Shown: positions 1 through 9,040, counted from the stretch's first letter. The stretch is DNA of 64,000 bases from Bacteroidota bacterium (GCA_023381535.1 JAMCSN010000229.1:52612-116611), one strand, 5' to 3'. Notes: generated by a model not told the origin, from the sequence alone. Numbers and translations are program-made.

Positions 1-1
1 G

Positions 2-550
2 ATTGATTACAGCGTGCTGAGAAATTTGTTGAAGCAAGTTCACAGCGGAATGATTGACGACGGAACCGCAATTGGAAATGCAATCGCAAACGGCGTTAAC
101 AGACTGAAAGACAGCAAATCGAAAAGTAAAGTTATGATCTTGCTGACAGACGGTGTGAACAATGCCGGCGAGATCGACCCGATTACCGCGGCGCAGATTG
201 CACAAAAATTTGGAGTTAGAATTTACACAGTTGGCGTCGGGACAATGGGCGAAGCGCCATATCCGTTTCAGACACCGTTTGGAATCCGCTATCAAATGAT
301 TCCGGTCGAAATAGATGAAAATCTTTTGCAGCAAATTTCGAATATCACCGGCGGAAAATATTTTCGCGCTACGAACAACAAGAAGCTGGAAGAAATTTAC
401 AACGAGATAGACCGTTTGGAAAAAACACGCGTAGAAGTAACCTCGTACAGAAATGCCAAGGAACTTTTTTACGGCTGGGCGTTTACAGGTTTGTTCCTGT
501 TGTTTGCTGAAGTCGGATTATCAAGAACTTATTTGAGAAAACTTCCGTAG
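2..550 (+). CDS. batA: BatA, VWA-domain membrane protein (3' part only)
   Basis: This is the C-terminal part of a Bat-operon von Willebrand A protein; the reading frame is open to the left edge, so the start lies outside the window. The visible part covers the second half of the VWA fold, with LLTDGVNNAG as the metal-site strand and the conserved TVGVGT turn, and ends in one membrane helix (FTGLFLLFAEVGL) and a short basic tail. Bat proteins are membrane-anchored and thought to form a periplasm-facing complex linked to oxygen or stress tolerance, usually next to a MoxR ATPase, which would lie upstream. batB follows after about 115 bp. The family call is firm because of the batB-C-D-E neighbours. 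Confidence 0.9.
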   Translation: MDYSVLRNLLKQVHSGMIDDGTAIGNAIANGVNRLKDSKSKSKVMILLTDGVNNAGEIDPITAAQIAQKFGVRIYTVGVGTMGEAPYPFQTPFGIRYQMIPVEIDENLLQQISNITGGKYFRATNNKKLEEIYNEIDRLEKTRVEVTSYRNAKELFYGWAFTGLFLLFAEVGLSRTYLRKLP

Positions 551-569
551 AAGCAATTGAGAATTGACC

Positions 570-606
570 CGCTTTGACTCGCTGAATGTGAATGCAGCGA
601 GGCGAG
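570..606. repeat. Small dispersed palindromic element, copy 1
   Basis: Between batA and batB lies a block with CCGCTTTGACTCGCT on the left and AGCGAGGCGAG on the right, which can form a hairpin with an ACTCGCT/AGCGAGG stem. A second copy with the same arms and a different loop lies at about 38686-38722. The flanks (CAATTGAGAAT, GAATTGAGAAT) look like one stretch split or repeated by the element. It resembles a REP-type element. Confidence 0.5.
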
Positions 607-666
607 GAATTGAGAATGGATAATTCTAAAAGGATAAATTTCAAAAAATTTTATTGAGAAAAAGAT

Positions 667-1710
667 TTGATTCGATTTGCAAATAGCGAATATCTTTACT
701 TGCTCTGGCTGATACCTTTGCTAATCTTTCTATTTTGGTTCACACAGAACAAGCAGAACAAACTGCTGGAAAAATTTGCCGGAACAAAACTTCACGAAGT
801 TTTATTTCCGTTGAGAAGCAAATTGAAATCACCGGTAAAATTTGCGATGACGATGTTTGCAATGGCATTAATAATTGTCGCGGTTGCAAATCCGCAAATC
901 GGTACTAAGGTCGAAGATGTGAAGCAGATCGGGATTGATGTTTACATTTTGTTGGATGTATCGCGAAGCATGGCGGCAGAAGACATTAAACCGAGCCGGC
1001 TTGAGAAAGCAAGATTTGAAATTGCAAACTTAATTCAGAAACTGCAGGGTGATAGAATCGGTCTCGTCGTTTTTGCCGGCGAAGCTTATGTTCAGTTTCC
1101 TTTAACCTCCGATTACTCTGCCGCAAATTTATTTTTGAATGCAGTGGATTTCAACACTGTCCCTCAACAGGGCACTGCAATCGGTCCGGCGCTTGATCTC
1201 GCTCTTAAATCATTCCGTTATGACGACGATACAAAAAAAGTAATCGTGTTAATTACCGATGGCGAAGATCACGAAGGAAACATCGATCAGGCGGTCAGCG
1301 AAGCAAACTCGAAAGGCGTAGCTATCTATGCAATCGGTTTGGGTTCTCCCACCGGAGTTCCGATTCCGATGTATGATGATTCCGGCAAGCAGATAGGGTA
1401 CAAGAAAGATAATCAAGGAAACATTGTGCTTACAAAACTTGATGAAGAAACTTTGAAATCTATTACCGATAAAGCCAACGGAAAATATTACCGCGGCAGC
1501 AACTCGCAAGATGAGCTCGATTTGATTTACAAAGACCTCGCGAAAATTCAGCAGTCGGAATACGGCTCTAAAAGAGTAAGCGATTATGAAGACAGGTTTT
1601 ATTATTTTCTGATCCCGGCAATCATGATTCTGATTGCCGAGTTCTTTGTTTCATCCAACAAATCCAAATTGCTGGCAAGATTTGAAAAATTGCGCGAAGG
1701 AGGAATTTGA
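667..1710 (+). CDS. batB: BatB, VWA-domain membrane protein
   Basis: The 347-residue protein has two N-terminal membrane helices (about residues 8-26 and 58-76), a VWA domain with an intact metal-ion site (DVSRS at 97-101 and LITDGEDHEG further on) and a last helix at about 312-330. This is the BatB architecture: the VWA domain is held at the membrane face and probably binds partner proteins through Mg2+. The start is TTG at 667, with no ATG giving a full first helix. It sits after batA and its stop is one base before the batC ATG, so the two are probably co-translated. Confidence 0.93.
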   Translation: MIRFANSEYLYLLWLIPLLIFLFWFTQNKQNKLLEKFAGTKLHEVLFPLRSKLKSPVKFAMTMFAMALIIVAVANPQIGTKVEDVKQIGIDVYILLDVSRSMAAEDIKPSRLEKARFEIANLIQKLQGDRIGLVVFAGEAYVQFPLTSDYSAANLFLNAVDFNTVPQQGTAIGPALDLALKSFRYDDDTKKVIVLITDGEDHEGNIDQAVSEANSKGVAIYAIGLGSPTGVPIPMYDDSGKQIGYKKDNQGNIVLTKLDEETLKSITDKANGKYYRGSNSQDELDLIYKDLAKIQQSEYGSKRVSDYEDRFYYFLIPAIMILIAEFFVSSNKSKLLARFEKLREGGI

Positions 1711-1711
1711 T

Positions 1712-2416
1712 ATGAAAAAAATATTCTTCGCATTGGTGATGGCTTCACAAATTTTTATTCTAAACATAAATGCCCAGTCGAAAAGAAATCTGATTAACGA
1801 CGGAGTCAATCTCTACGAAGGTAAAAAGTATGCTGACGCCGAAGTGAAATTCAAAAAGGGTTTGGAAAAAGACAATAAAATGTTTCAAGGACATTTTAAT
1901 CTCGGCGACGCATATTACAAACAAGGTCGTTACGATGAAGCGCTTCAAGCGTACAAAAACTCTTTACAGTTTACGAAGGATAAAGACGACGAAGCAAAAG
2001 TTTATCACAACATCGGCAACTCTTTGTTAAAGTCGCAAAAGGTTCAAGAAAGTCTCGGCGCTTATGCAAAATCATTGAAATTAAATCCGAAAGATGATGA
2101 TACGAAATACAATCTTTCTTACGCGTTGAATTTGCTGAAACAAAATCAGCAGCAGAAGAAAAACAAGAACGATCAGAACAAAGACAAGAACAAGGATAAG
2201 CAGAACAATCAGAACCAGAATCAGCAGAACAACCAGGATCAAAAGGATAAGAACAAAGACAAGCAGAATCAGCAACAGCAGCAGCAGAAGAAGAACCAAA
2301 TTTCCAAGCAGGAAGCTCAGAGAATTCTGGACGCTCTAAAGAACAATGAGGCTGATCTTCAAAAGAAATTAAGAAGGATGAAGGGCAAACCGATTTCTAC
2401 GGATAAAGATTGGTAG
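1712..2416 (+). CDS. batC: BatC, secreted TPR protein with Q/N/K-rich tail
   Basis: The 234-residue protein has a signal peptide (residues 1-21, ending NINAQ), three TPR repeats (about 25-155) and a low-complexity segment rich in Gln, Asn and Lys (about 150-215), ending in a short conserved-looking helix. A longer frame begins inside batB, but the ATG at 1712 has AGGAGG just upstream and gives a clean signal peptide, so it is the start. The TPR units probably scaffold the Bat complex in the periplasm. The DNA of the low-complexity part is a run of CAG/AAC/AAG units and is likely to vary in length between strains. Confidence 0.9.
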   Translation: MKKIFFALVMASQIFILNINAQSKRNLINDGVNLYEGKKYADAEVKFKKGLEKDNKMFQGHFNLGDAYYKQGRYDEALQAYKNSLQFTKDKDDEAKVYHNIGNSLLKSQKVQESLGAYAKSLKLNPKDDDTKYNLSYALNLLKQNQQQKKNKNDQNKDKNKDKQNNQNQNQQNNQDQKDKNKDKQNQQQQQQKKNQISKQEAQRILDALKNNEADLQKKLRRMKGKPISTDKDW

Positions 2417-2491
2417 GAACACCATTGGCATGCAATGGCACTGTAACAAAAGTTATTTGTAATTTGATGTGAGTAATTTTATAAAACGAAC

Positions 2492-4330
2492 ATGAGAATG
2501 AATAGTTTTCGGAAAATATTTTTAATCATTGCGGTCTCAACCGTTTTTCTATCATCGTCGACATACGCGCAAAAGTTTTCTGCCACGGTTGATAAAACAA
2601 CGGTCGGTCAATACGATCAATTTCAGGTTTACTTTACTTTTGACGGCGGCGACATAAACGGGCTTAGCAATTTCAGACCTCCCGCGTTCGGCGGATTCCG
2701 AATTCTTAGCGGTCCCAACCAATCATCGAGCATGCAGATCATAAACGGTAAAGTTTCCGGTTCGATAACTTATTCATACATTTTGCAGCCGACCAACATT
2801 GGCAGTTATTCAATCGGCTCTGCATCGGTTGAATACGGAGGCAAATCCTACAACACAAATACGCTTAACGTTAAAGTTGAAAAAGGAACTCCGCAGCAGC
2901 AGAAAGAAAGTAACGGCGGATACTCGCAGCAGGAACTTGCAAAGAATGTTTTCATTATGGCTGAAGCAAATAAAACTAGAGCCGCGCTCGGCGAACAGAT
3001 TACGGTTACGTATAAGTTGTACACGAAGTTAAACATTGCTTCGCCGCAAATAACAAAACTTCCGTCGTACGAAGGATTCTGGGCGGAGGACCTCGGACCA
3101 ATTCAAAACATAAATTTTCAAGTCGGAATGTATAAGGGTGAACGATACCGAATGGCTGTGATTAAGCAAGTGGCGCTGTTTCCATCCAAGACGGGAACGC
3201 TTTCGGTTACTCCGTTTGAGCTGAACATACCGGTAATCGTTAAAAAGAAAAAAACCGGCAACGATGTTTTTGACGAGTTCTTCAACGATTCATTTTTCGG
3301 CAGAACTGAGACGGTGAATTATGATGCGAAGTCGAACACAATTAAAGTTGAAGTTGAACCGCTGCCTGCAAATGCGCCGGCGTCATTCAACGGTGCCGTT
3401 GGTAACTTTACGTTGAAAGCGGATCTAGATAAAACAAATGTTGTGACGAACGAAAGTCTTACGCTTCGGCTGACGATCGGCGGAAACGGAAACATCAAAT
3501 TGCTTAAAGCGCCGGAGCCGCAATTGCCGGCGGGATTTGATAAATATGAACCGAAGACAATCGACAACGTTAATCGCAACAGCGTTATCTCCGGTCAAAA
3601 AATTGTTGACTATTTAATAGTTCCCCGTTCGCCCGGTCAAAAAGAAATTCCTCCGGTTGAATTTACGTACTACAATCCTTCGAGCAGAAAATATGTTACG
3701 CTGAAGACTCAATCGTTCAAAATAAATGTCCGCCAGGGAGTGGGTGACAACAATGTTGCTTCCCAAAGTTTTTCAAAAGAAGATGTAAAACTTCTCAGCG
3801 AAGATATTAGGTATATCAAAACATCGGATTTCAAACTTGAACCGCGTCACGAAATTTCTTTGATCAAACCGTGGTTCTGGATTTCAGTTGTCGTTCCGTT
3901 TTTAGGATTGTTCGGCGCAGTTAGTTTTAAGAAGCGGCAAGATAAATTGTACGGAAACCTCCAACTGATGCGTTATCAAAAAGCGGAGAAAGCAGCTCGC
4001 AAGAGGTTGAAACTTTCTAAAGCCGCGTTGGATGGAGGAAAAATTTCAGAATTTTATTCCGAGCTATCGTTTGCATTGTTCGGATATCTTGAAGACAAGC
4101 TTGCAATTCAAAAATCGGAATTCACTCTTGAAGGCGCCGTCAACGAATTAACTTTTAAGAATGTTAATCAAGATTTAATTGACCGCGTTAAGCGCATTGC
4201 CGAAAAGTGCGAGTACGTTCGTTTTGCACCGCAAGGGGAAACGTCGGTGTCCGCTCAAGAAATTTACGATGAAGCTGTAAAAGTAATTGTAGAACTTGAT
4301 TCATCGATTGATACGAGGAAGAAACGATGA
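2492..4330 (+). CDS. batD: BatD, oxygen-tolerance family protein
   Basis: The 612-residue protein begins with a signal peptide (ending STYAQ), followed by several beta-rich domains (FSATVDKTTVGQYDQF is the typical opening) exposed to the periplasm, one membrane helix at about 460-478 (WFWISVVVPFLGLFG) and a cytoplasmic tail of ~130 residues. This is the whole BatD layout and usual length. The start could be ATG 2492 or 2498. Its end overlaps batE by four bases (ATGA), a sign of translational coupling. Confidence 0.92.
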   Translation: MRMNSFRKIFLIIAVSTVFLSSSTYAQKFSATVDKTTVGQYDQFQVYFTFDGGDINGLSNFRPPAFGGFRILSGPNQSSSMQIINGKVSGSITYSYILQPTNIGSYSIGSASVEYGGKSYNTNTLNVKVEKGTPQQQKESNGGYSQQELAKNVFIMAEANKTRAALGEQITVTYKLYTKLNIASPQITKLPSYEGFWAEDLGPIQNINFQVGMYKGERYRMAVIKQVALFPSKTGTLSVTPFELNIPVIVKKKKTGNDVFDEFFNDSFFGRTETVNYDAKSNTIKVEVEPLPANAPASFNGAVGNFTLKADLDKTNVVTNESLTLRLTIGGNGNIKLLKAPEPQLPAGFDKYEPKTIDNVNRNSVISGQKIVDYLIVPRSPGQKEIPPVEFTYYNPSSRKYVTLKTQSFKINVRQGVGDNNVASQSFSKEDVKLLSEDIRYIKTSDFKLEPRHEISLIKPWFWISVVVPFLGLFGAVSFKKRQDKLYGNLQLMRYQKAEKAARKRLKLSKAALDGGKISEFYSELSFALFGYLEDKLAIQKSEFTLEGAVNELTFKNVNQDLIDRVKRIAEKCEYVRFAPQGETSVSAQEIYDEAVKVIVELDSSIDTRKKR

Positions 4331-5094
4331 AAAAGAATTTTGTAATTACGCTTGCGATGATGATTCTATTCTTTCTTACCGGAAGGTTATTTGCTCAATC
4401 GCCGGATCAACTGATGCTGGATGCCAACAAGTTGTATCAAGAAGGGCAGTATGAAAACGCAATTCAATCATACCAAAAAATTCTTTCTCAAGGTTATGAA
4501 AGCGGTCCGCTCTATTTCAATCTTGGCAACTCCTATTTCAGAACCGGAAAACTCGGCTATGCAATTTACAATTACGAAAAAGGTTTGAAGCTCGATCCGA
4601 ACGACGACGACTTGATTTACAATTTGCGCATTGCCAATTCCAGAACCGTTGATAAAATTTCCGAACTGCCGAAACTGTTTATCATTTCATGGTGGGAAGG
4701 AATTGTTACGTCGCTGACAATCACCGGCTGGTCCGTGATGGTGATAGTATTTTATCTAATTCTAATTGCGAGCATTGCCGTTTATCTCTTGATTAGAAAA
4801 GCCCAACTTCAGCGGTTCGCATTCATGAGCGGTTCTCTTTCTCTCGCCATATTAATTCTTCTCAGCGTCATGCTTTTTTCACGAATCAATCGCGAAGCGT
4901 CGACGAATTACGGCATTCTTCTTTCGCCGAGTTATTCCGTTAAGGCTTCTCCCGATTTAAAAAGTAATGATGCATTCGTGATTCACGAAGGAATCAAATT
5001 CACAATCGAAGATCACGTCAGCGATTGGGATAAAATTCGTCTGGTTGACGGCAAAGTCGGCTGGGTCGAACGGAATTCAATTGGACAAATCTAA
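4327..5094 (+). CDS. batE: BatE, TPR and SH3-like membrane protein
   Basis: The 255-residue protein has a signal peptide or N-terminal anchor, TPR repeats (about 28-105), two membrane helices (about 130-157 and 163-184) and a C-terminal SH3-like domain (about 200-255; VKASPDLKSND then WDKIRLVDGKVGWV). This is the standard BatE layout. It is last in the Bat operon; about 80 bp separate it from the next gene, which appears to be a separate unit. Confidence 0.9.
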   Translation: MKKNFVITLAMMILFFLTGRLFAQSPDQLMLDANKLYQEGQYENAIQSYQKILSQGYESGPLYFNLGNSYFRTGKLGYAIYNYEKGLKLDPNDDDLIYNLRIANSRTVDKISELPKLFIISWWEGIVTSLTITGWSVMVIVFYLILIASIAVYLLIRKAQLQRFAFMSGSLSLAILILLSVMLFSRINREASTNYGILLSPSYSVKASPDLKSNDAFVIHEGIKFTIEDHVSDWDKIRLVDGKVGWVERNSIGQI

Positions 5095-5172
5095 TACTGC
5101 GGAATTACCATAGTCTAGTGAACCATTCGGCTTTTTATTCTGTTCTTATCTTAGTCAGATGAAAGGGTAGAA

Positions 5173-5472
5173 ATGAAAAAGCTATATGTATTCGCGATTG
5201 TTGCTGTTTTCAGTTTTGTGTTCATCGGCAGCGAAGCAAGTGATTCATCACCGAAGTTTAATAGCAAATCGAACTGTCCTTACTTAAATCAGATTCAGCA
5301 AGAACATGGCGCCAATGTTTGTCCTTACGCAGACCATCAAGGCAAATCGAATGGCTGTGAATGCCCTTATCACAACAATATGCAAAAAGGTTCAGAATCC
5401 GAGTGCCCATACTTGAACGGAAAGATCGAAAAAGTAAACGTAACACACGTTATTAATTTTATCGGTACATGA
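5173..5472 (+). CDS. Small secreted protein with four CPY motifs
   Basis: I do not recognise this 99-residue protein. It has a clear signal peptide (residues 1-22), so it is exported. The mature part carries four Cys-Pro-Tyr motifs at residues 35, 50, 64 and 78, spaced 14-15 residues apart, with Asn, His or Gly close by (CPYLN, CPYADH, CPYHN, CPYLNG) and a fifth Cys at 62. Such even spacing suggests a small repeated metal- or haem-binding unit, or disulfide-linked loops; this is inference. The start ATG follows GAAAGGG. A strong intrinsic terminator lies 30 bp after the stop, so it is likely its own transcript or the end of the Bat unit. Confidence 0.75.
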   Translation: MKKLYVFAIVAVFSFVFIGSEASDSSPKFNSKSNCPYLNQIQQEHGANVCPYADHQGKSNGCECPYHNNMQKGSESECPYLNGKIEKVNVTHVINFIGT

Positions 5473-5502
5473 TTTTTTTACCGGACAAAAAATTATAAAT
5501 TG

Positions 5503-5524
5503 GGCAGTGAGAACTGCCTTTTTT
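5503..5524 (+). terminator. Intrinsic terminator after the CPY gene
   Basis: The stem GGCAGT/ACTGCC with loop GAGA is followed directly by six T. It ends the transcript of the CPY-motif gene. A GTG that could be read as the start of the next gene sits inside this stem, which argues against that start. Confidence 0.8.
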
Positions 5525-5530
5525 ATTGCC

Positions 5531-6640
5531 ATGAAATCTGAAGCTAAAAAATATAACAACATAAAATTAGCAATCGGCATTACCGAAGCCGTGATGTCGT
5601 TTGTTCTACTCGTGCTTTTTGTATGGCTCGGTTACAGCGCCAAACTGGAAAGTCTTATCAGAAATTTTGTCGGCAACGATTACCTGGTGCTCGGCATCTT
5701 TGTATTGGCGCTCGGAATGTTATCGGCAATACTTTTCTCGCCGTTCAGTTATTACACAGATTATTATTTGGAACACAAGTACAATCTCTCCAATCAAACA
5801 TTCGGCAAATGGATCTGGGAAGGTGCCAAAGGCGCGTTTGTAGGAATTCTTATCGGCATACCTATTCTAGCCGCATTCTTTTTTGTGATAAGGGAATTCG
5901 GAATACTTTGGTGGCTTCCGTTCGGAACCATTTTGTTTGTCTTCTCCGTAGTGCTCGCGCAAATAGTTCCGATATTAATTCTTCCGTTGTTTTACAAAGT
6001 AACCCCGTTAGAAAACGAATCCCTCAAAGAGAAGATTGTTTTACTTTTTGCAAATGCGAATCTGAAAGTGAGCAATGTTTTCAAATTCAACATGAGCAAG
6101 AACACGAAGAAAGCGAATGCGGCATTTACCGGACTTGGTAAAACAAAACGCATTCTTCTCGGTGATACATTGCTTGATAGTTATTCCGAAGACGAAATTG
6201 AAACTGTCATCGCGCACGAACTCGGCCATTACAAAAAGAAACATATCATCAAGAACTTATTCATTGGAGCGTTCTCGAGCTTTCTAATCTTCTTCTTGAT
6301 TGCGCACCTTCACGGCATCACATTAAAATGGTTCGGCTTCAATGAAATTACACAGATCGCTTCTTTTCCTGTCTTGGTAATTTGGGCGTCGTTGATAGGA
6401 TTGATTCAAAAGCCGCTCTCAAATTTTATCTCTCGAAAGTTTGAGTATGAAGCCGATCAGTATGCGGTAGTTTCAACAAAGAAGCCGGAAGAGTTTGTAA
6501 ACACGCTTGAAAAACTAACCGACCAAAATCTTGGCGATAAAGAACCGCACCCGTTCGTTGAATGGTTTTTCTACAGTCATCCTTCAATAAAAAACAGAAT
6601 CAAAAATATCCGCGCCGAAAGTGTGCGCTTACATAATTAA
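5531..6640 (+). CDS. M48 family membrane metalloprotease (Ste24/HtpX-like)
   Basis: The 369-residue multi-pass membrane protein has the zinc site HELGH at residues 229-233 and the third ligand, Glu307, in FEYEADQYA, as in Ste24/CAAX-type M48 peptidases. Length and helix pattern fit the Ste24 branch (FSYYTDYYLEHKYNLSNQTF is characteristic). In bacteria these proteases probably cut misfolded or specific membrane proteins. A longer frame would start at GTG 5507, but that codon lies in the upstream terminator stem, so I choose ATG 5531. Confidence 0.88.
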   Translation: MKSEAKKYNNIKLAIGITEAVMSFVLLVLFVWLGYSAKLESLIRNFVGNDYLVLGIFVLALGMLSAILFSPFSYYTDYYLEHKYNLSNQTFGKWIWEGAKGAFVGILIGIPILAAFFFVIREFGILWWLPFGTILFVFSVVLAQIVPILILPLFYKVTPLENESLKEKIVLLFANANLKVSNVFKFNMSKNTKKANAAFTGLGKTKRILLGDTLLDSYSEDEIETVIAHELGHYKKKHIIKNLFIGAFSSFLIFFLIAHLHGITLKWFGFNEITQIASFPVLVIWASLIGLIQKPLSNFISRKFEYEADQYAVVSTKKPEEFVNTLEKLTDQNLGDKEPHPFVEWFFYSHPSIKNRIKNIRAESVRLHN

Positions 6641-6650
6641 TTTTTATAGT

Positions 6651-6658
6651 TATATTTG
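6651..6658 (+). promoter_or_regulatory. TAnnTTTG-type -7 box before the VWA lipoprotein gene
   Basis: TATATTTG matches the TAnnTTTG -7 element of Bacteroidota promoters and lies 28 bases before the ATG of the lipoprotein gene. No good TTTG -33 box stands at the expected distance, so only half of the promoter is supported. Confidence 0.4.
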
Positions 6659-6686
6659 CACTGAACTAACAAAAGAATAATTGTTG

Positions 6687-7952
6687 ATGGTGCAAATTAC
6701 CAAGGGACTTGGTATCGTAAGTGTATGTATTCTTCTTACAATTACGGGCTGTTCATTTGATAAGCCGAATCCTTCGCAGCCGATTGTTGTTGATAAAACA
6801 GTTCCAAACACACCTCAGCCAAGTAATAGTACAACTGATTTGCCTTTATCGGTTGGTTTAAGCTGGCAGTGCGATAACGCGGTTTCGTTCGACGTTTATT
6901 TGGATACTCAAAATCCGCCGCAGAGATTAATTAATTTGAACAATGTAACAAAATCTTATATCATCTCTAATCTTTCTTACGGGACGACCTATTATTGGCA
7001 AGTGTTTGCAAATTATTCAGATGGAACAAGAAAAGCCGGACCGGTTTGGTCGTTTACAACCACTCAGAATGTAAATCCGAGCGTAAGCGGATATGTAATG
7101 TATCTGAATTCGGTGACGACACAGCTTCCGAATACCGTGAACGCAATGTTTCAAGTTGTAGATATGACAAACCGCGGCGTAACAAATCTTGACTCAACTT
7201 ATTTTGATGTTTATGAAGATGGTGCGCCGTTATCTGTTTCTGAAGCAAAACTATCCATCAAGAAGCGAACGCAAGTTCCATACAAGATCAGAACCGTTCT
7301 GATGCTGGACAACAGCACGAGTCTTAACGCTGAGATCAACCAGATTCGAATTGCTGCTTCAAATTTTGTGAAGAATATTCTACCCAATCAAGAAGTTGCC
7401 GTTTACCAGTTCTCTGAAAAAATTGAAATGCTTCACGATTTTACCGATAACAAGGACACGCTTCTTGCGGCACTGAACAGATACCAGCTTGGGGTTTCTT
7501 CGACTGATTTTTACGGTGCGGTGATCAAGGGCGCATCGCTGTGGGCTGATAGATACACGCCAAACGATATTGTTCAAGGTTCGATGATTGTTTTTACCGA
7601 CGGTCACGATACACAAGGCTCTCACACTTTGGCGGAAGCGCTGAATGCAGTTTCCAACAGGTATGTTTACACTCTTGGATTGGGCGCAGAAATTCAACCG
7701 GATATTTTAATGGCTATCGGAACCGCCGGTTACTTTCTTATCTCGGATATCTCACAGCTTGACGCGCAATTTGTAAATATTCAATCGGCTATTTTAAATT
7801 ATGCCAACAGTTTTTATCAACTTAGTTATAAAAGTCCAAAACGCGGAAACGAAAATCATCAATTGATGATTCGAATAAAAAATAATTCTTATTCCGGCAT
7901 AGGGTCGTACATACAAGGAACTTACAGCAGCGCCGGTTTCTATACACCATAA
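6687..7952 (+). CDS. Lipoprotein with fibronectin-III-like and VWA domains
   Basis: The 421-residue protein has a lipoprotein signal with lipobox ITGC (Cys22). It is followed by a Thr/Pro-rich linker, a fibronectin-III-like domain (about 45-125, with YGTTYYWQVFANY as the typical strand) and a VWA domain (about 205-390) whose metal site is complete (DNSTS from Asp208, then FTDGHDTQG). It is probably anchored in an outer or inner membrane and binds protein partners by Mg2+-dependent adhesion. TTG codons at 6681 and 6684 are possible starts, but ATG 6687 is preferred. No specific role is known. Confidence 0.8.
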   Translation: MVQITKGLGIVSVCILLTITGCSFDKPNPSQPIVVDKTVPNTPQPSNSTTDLPLSVGLSWQCDNAVSFDVYLDTQNPPQRLINLNNVTKSYIISNLSYGTTYYWQVFANYSDGTRKAGPVWSFTTTQNVNPSVSGYVMYLNSVTTQLPNTVNAMFQVVDMTNRGVTNLDSTYFDVYEDGAPLSVSEAKLSIKKRTQVPYKIRTVLMLDNSTSLNAEINQIRIAASNFVKNILPNQEVAVYQFSEKIEMLHDFTDNKDTLLAALNRYQLGVSSTDFYGAVIKGASLWADRYTPNDIVQGSMIVFTDGHDTQGSHTLAEALNAVSNRYVYTLGLGAEIQPDILMAIGTAGYFLISDISQLDAQFVNIQSAILNYANSFYQLSYKSPKRGNENHQLMIRIKNNSYSGIGSYIQGTYSSAGFYTP

Positions 7953-7967
7953 AGGCAAAATGAAATT

Positions 7968-8261
7968 ATGGCAGTGACAAAAAAAGATGTAGAGCATATA
8001 GCAAATCTTGCAAGACTAAAGTTTAATGACGCCGAGTTGGAAAACTATACCCATCAGTTGAATGACATTTTAAAGTATGTTGAGAAACTCAACGAACTGA
8101 ACACCGACGATGTTGAACCGTTATCGCATCCGGTTGAAAATGCAAATGTCTTTCGCGAAGATAAATTGAAGCAGTCAATTTCAACTGAGGACGCTCTTAA
8201 GAACGCACCTAATCGCACGGACGAATTTTTCAAAGTTCCGAAAGTTATCAACCAAGACTAA
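7968..8261 (+). CDS. gatC: Asp-tRNA(Asn)/Glu-tRNA(Gln) amidotransferase subunit C
   Basis: The 97-residue protein matches GatC over its whole length: VEHIANLARLKFNDAE at the start, then LNDILKYVEKL and VEPLSHPV. GatC helps fold and join GatA and GatB, which amidate misacylated Glu-tRNA(Gln) or Asp-tRNA(Asn). gatA and gatB are not in this window. It is followed by kdsB after about 10 bp, so the two are probably transcribed together. Confidence 0.95.
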   Translation: MAVTKKDVEHIANLARLKFNDAELENYTHQLNDILKYVEKLNELNTDDVEPLSHPVENANVFREDKLKQSISTEDALKNAPNRTDEFFKVPKVINQD

Positions 8262-8272
8262 ACTACTTGCCT

Positions 8273-9040
8273 ATGATTGTTGGAATTATACCGGCTAGAT
8301 TTGCATCATCACGATTAATGGGAAAACCGCTCGCTGATATCGGTGGCAAACCGATGATTCAGCATACTTACCATAGCGCTAAGAAATCCAAACTGCTGGA
8401 TAAAGTTATAATTGCCGTTGACGACGATAAAGTTTACCGCGTCGTCAAAGATTTCGGCGCGGAAGTTTACATGACGCCGAAAAACTGCACGAGCGGTTCC
8501 GACAGAATCGCATTGGTAGCACAACAGATTCAAGATGCTGCGATAATTGTGAACATACAAGGAGATGAGCCGTTCATAAAGGGCAAAATGATCGATCAAG
8601 CGATAGAGCCGCTGTTGTTTGATAAAAAAGTTTCCGTTTCAACCCTTGCAAGAAGAATTACGAACGTGGAGGAGATGAAATCTCCCTCGGTTGTTAAAGT
8701 TGTGTTCGATTATAACAACTTTGCGCTTTACTTTTCACGTTCGCCGATACCGTTTGTGCGCGACGCAAAATCCAATCTCGAGAAAATTCAATCTGCAGAA
8801 ATTTATAAACACATCGGGCTTTACGTTTACCGCCGCGAAGCATTGCTAAAATTCACCAATCTAAAACCGACCGACCTTGAGCAAATTGAAAAATTGGAAC
8901 AGCTGCGGTTCCTCGAAAACGGGATGCGCGTTAAAATAGTTTATACCGAGTATGATAGTTTATCGGTTGATACTCCAAAGGATTTGGAACTTGCCAGAAG
9001 ATTTTACGAACGGCAATCCAAGCCGCAAAATAAAAGGTAA
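8273..9040 (+). CDS. kdsB: 3-deoxy-manno-octulosonate cytidylyltransferase
   Basis: The 255-residue protein has the KdsB signature opening IVGIIPARFASSRLMGKPL, the CTP-binding region SGSDRIALVA and the substrate motif NIQGDEP. It activates Kdo as CMP-Kdo for transfer to lipid A, in the cytoplasm. A TTG two codons upstream is possible, but ATG 8273 gives the usual N-terminus. The other Kdo genes (kdsA, kdsC, kdsD) are 3-5 kb downstream, so the pathway is close to complete here. Confidence 0.95.
   Translation: MIVGIIPARFASSRLMGKPLADIGGKPMIQHTYHSAKKSKLLDKVIIAVDDDKVYRVVKDFGAEVYMTPKNCTSGSDRIALVAQQIQDAAIIVNIQGDEPFIKGKMIDQAIEPLLFDKKVSVSTLARRITNVEEMKSPSVVKVVFDYNNFALYFSRSPIPFVRDAKSNLEKIQSAEIYKHIGLYVYRREALLKFTNLKPTDLEQIEKLEQLRFLENGMRVKIVYTEYDSLSVDTPKDLELARRFYERQSKPQNKR

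Noticed and set aside
2081..2299. Minus-strand frame of 72 residues, almost all Leu/Val/Ile
   Set aside because: It is the antisense image of the Gln/Asn/Lys-rich repeat of batC; the hydrophobic run is a result of the codon repeats.
2145..2300. Simple repeat as a phase-variation tract in batC
   Set aside because: The CAG/AAC/AAG units are mixed, and most steps are multiples of three, so on/off switching is unlikely; only length variation is plausible.
5507..5530. GTG start eight codons upstream for the M48 protease
   Set aside because: The GTG lies in the stem of an intrinsic terminator, so the mRNA of the protease should begin after it.
5623..6141. Plus-strand frame of 172 residues
   Set aside because: It lies in another frame of the M48 protease gene and shows no recognisable motif.
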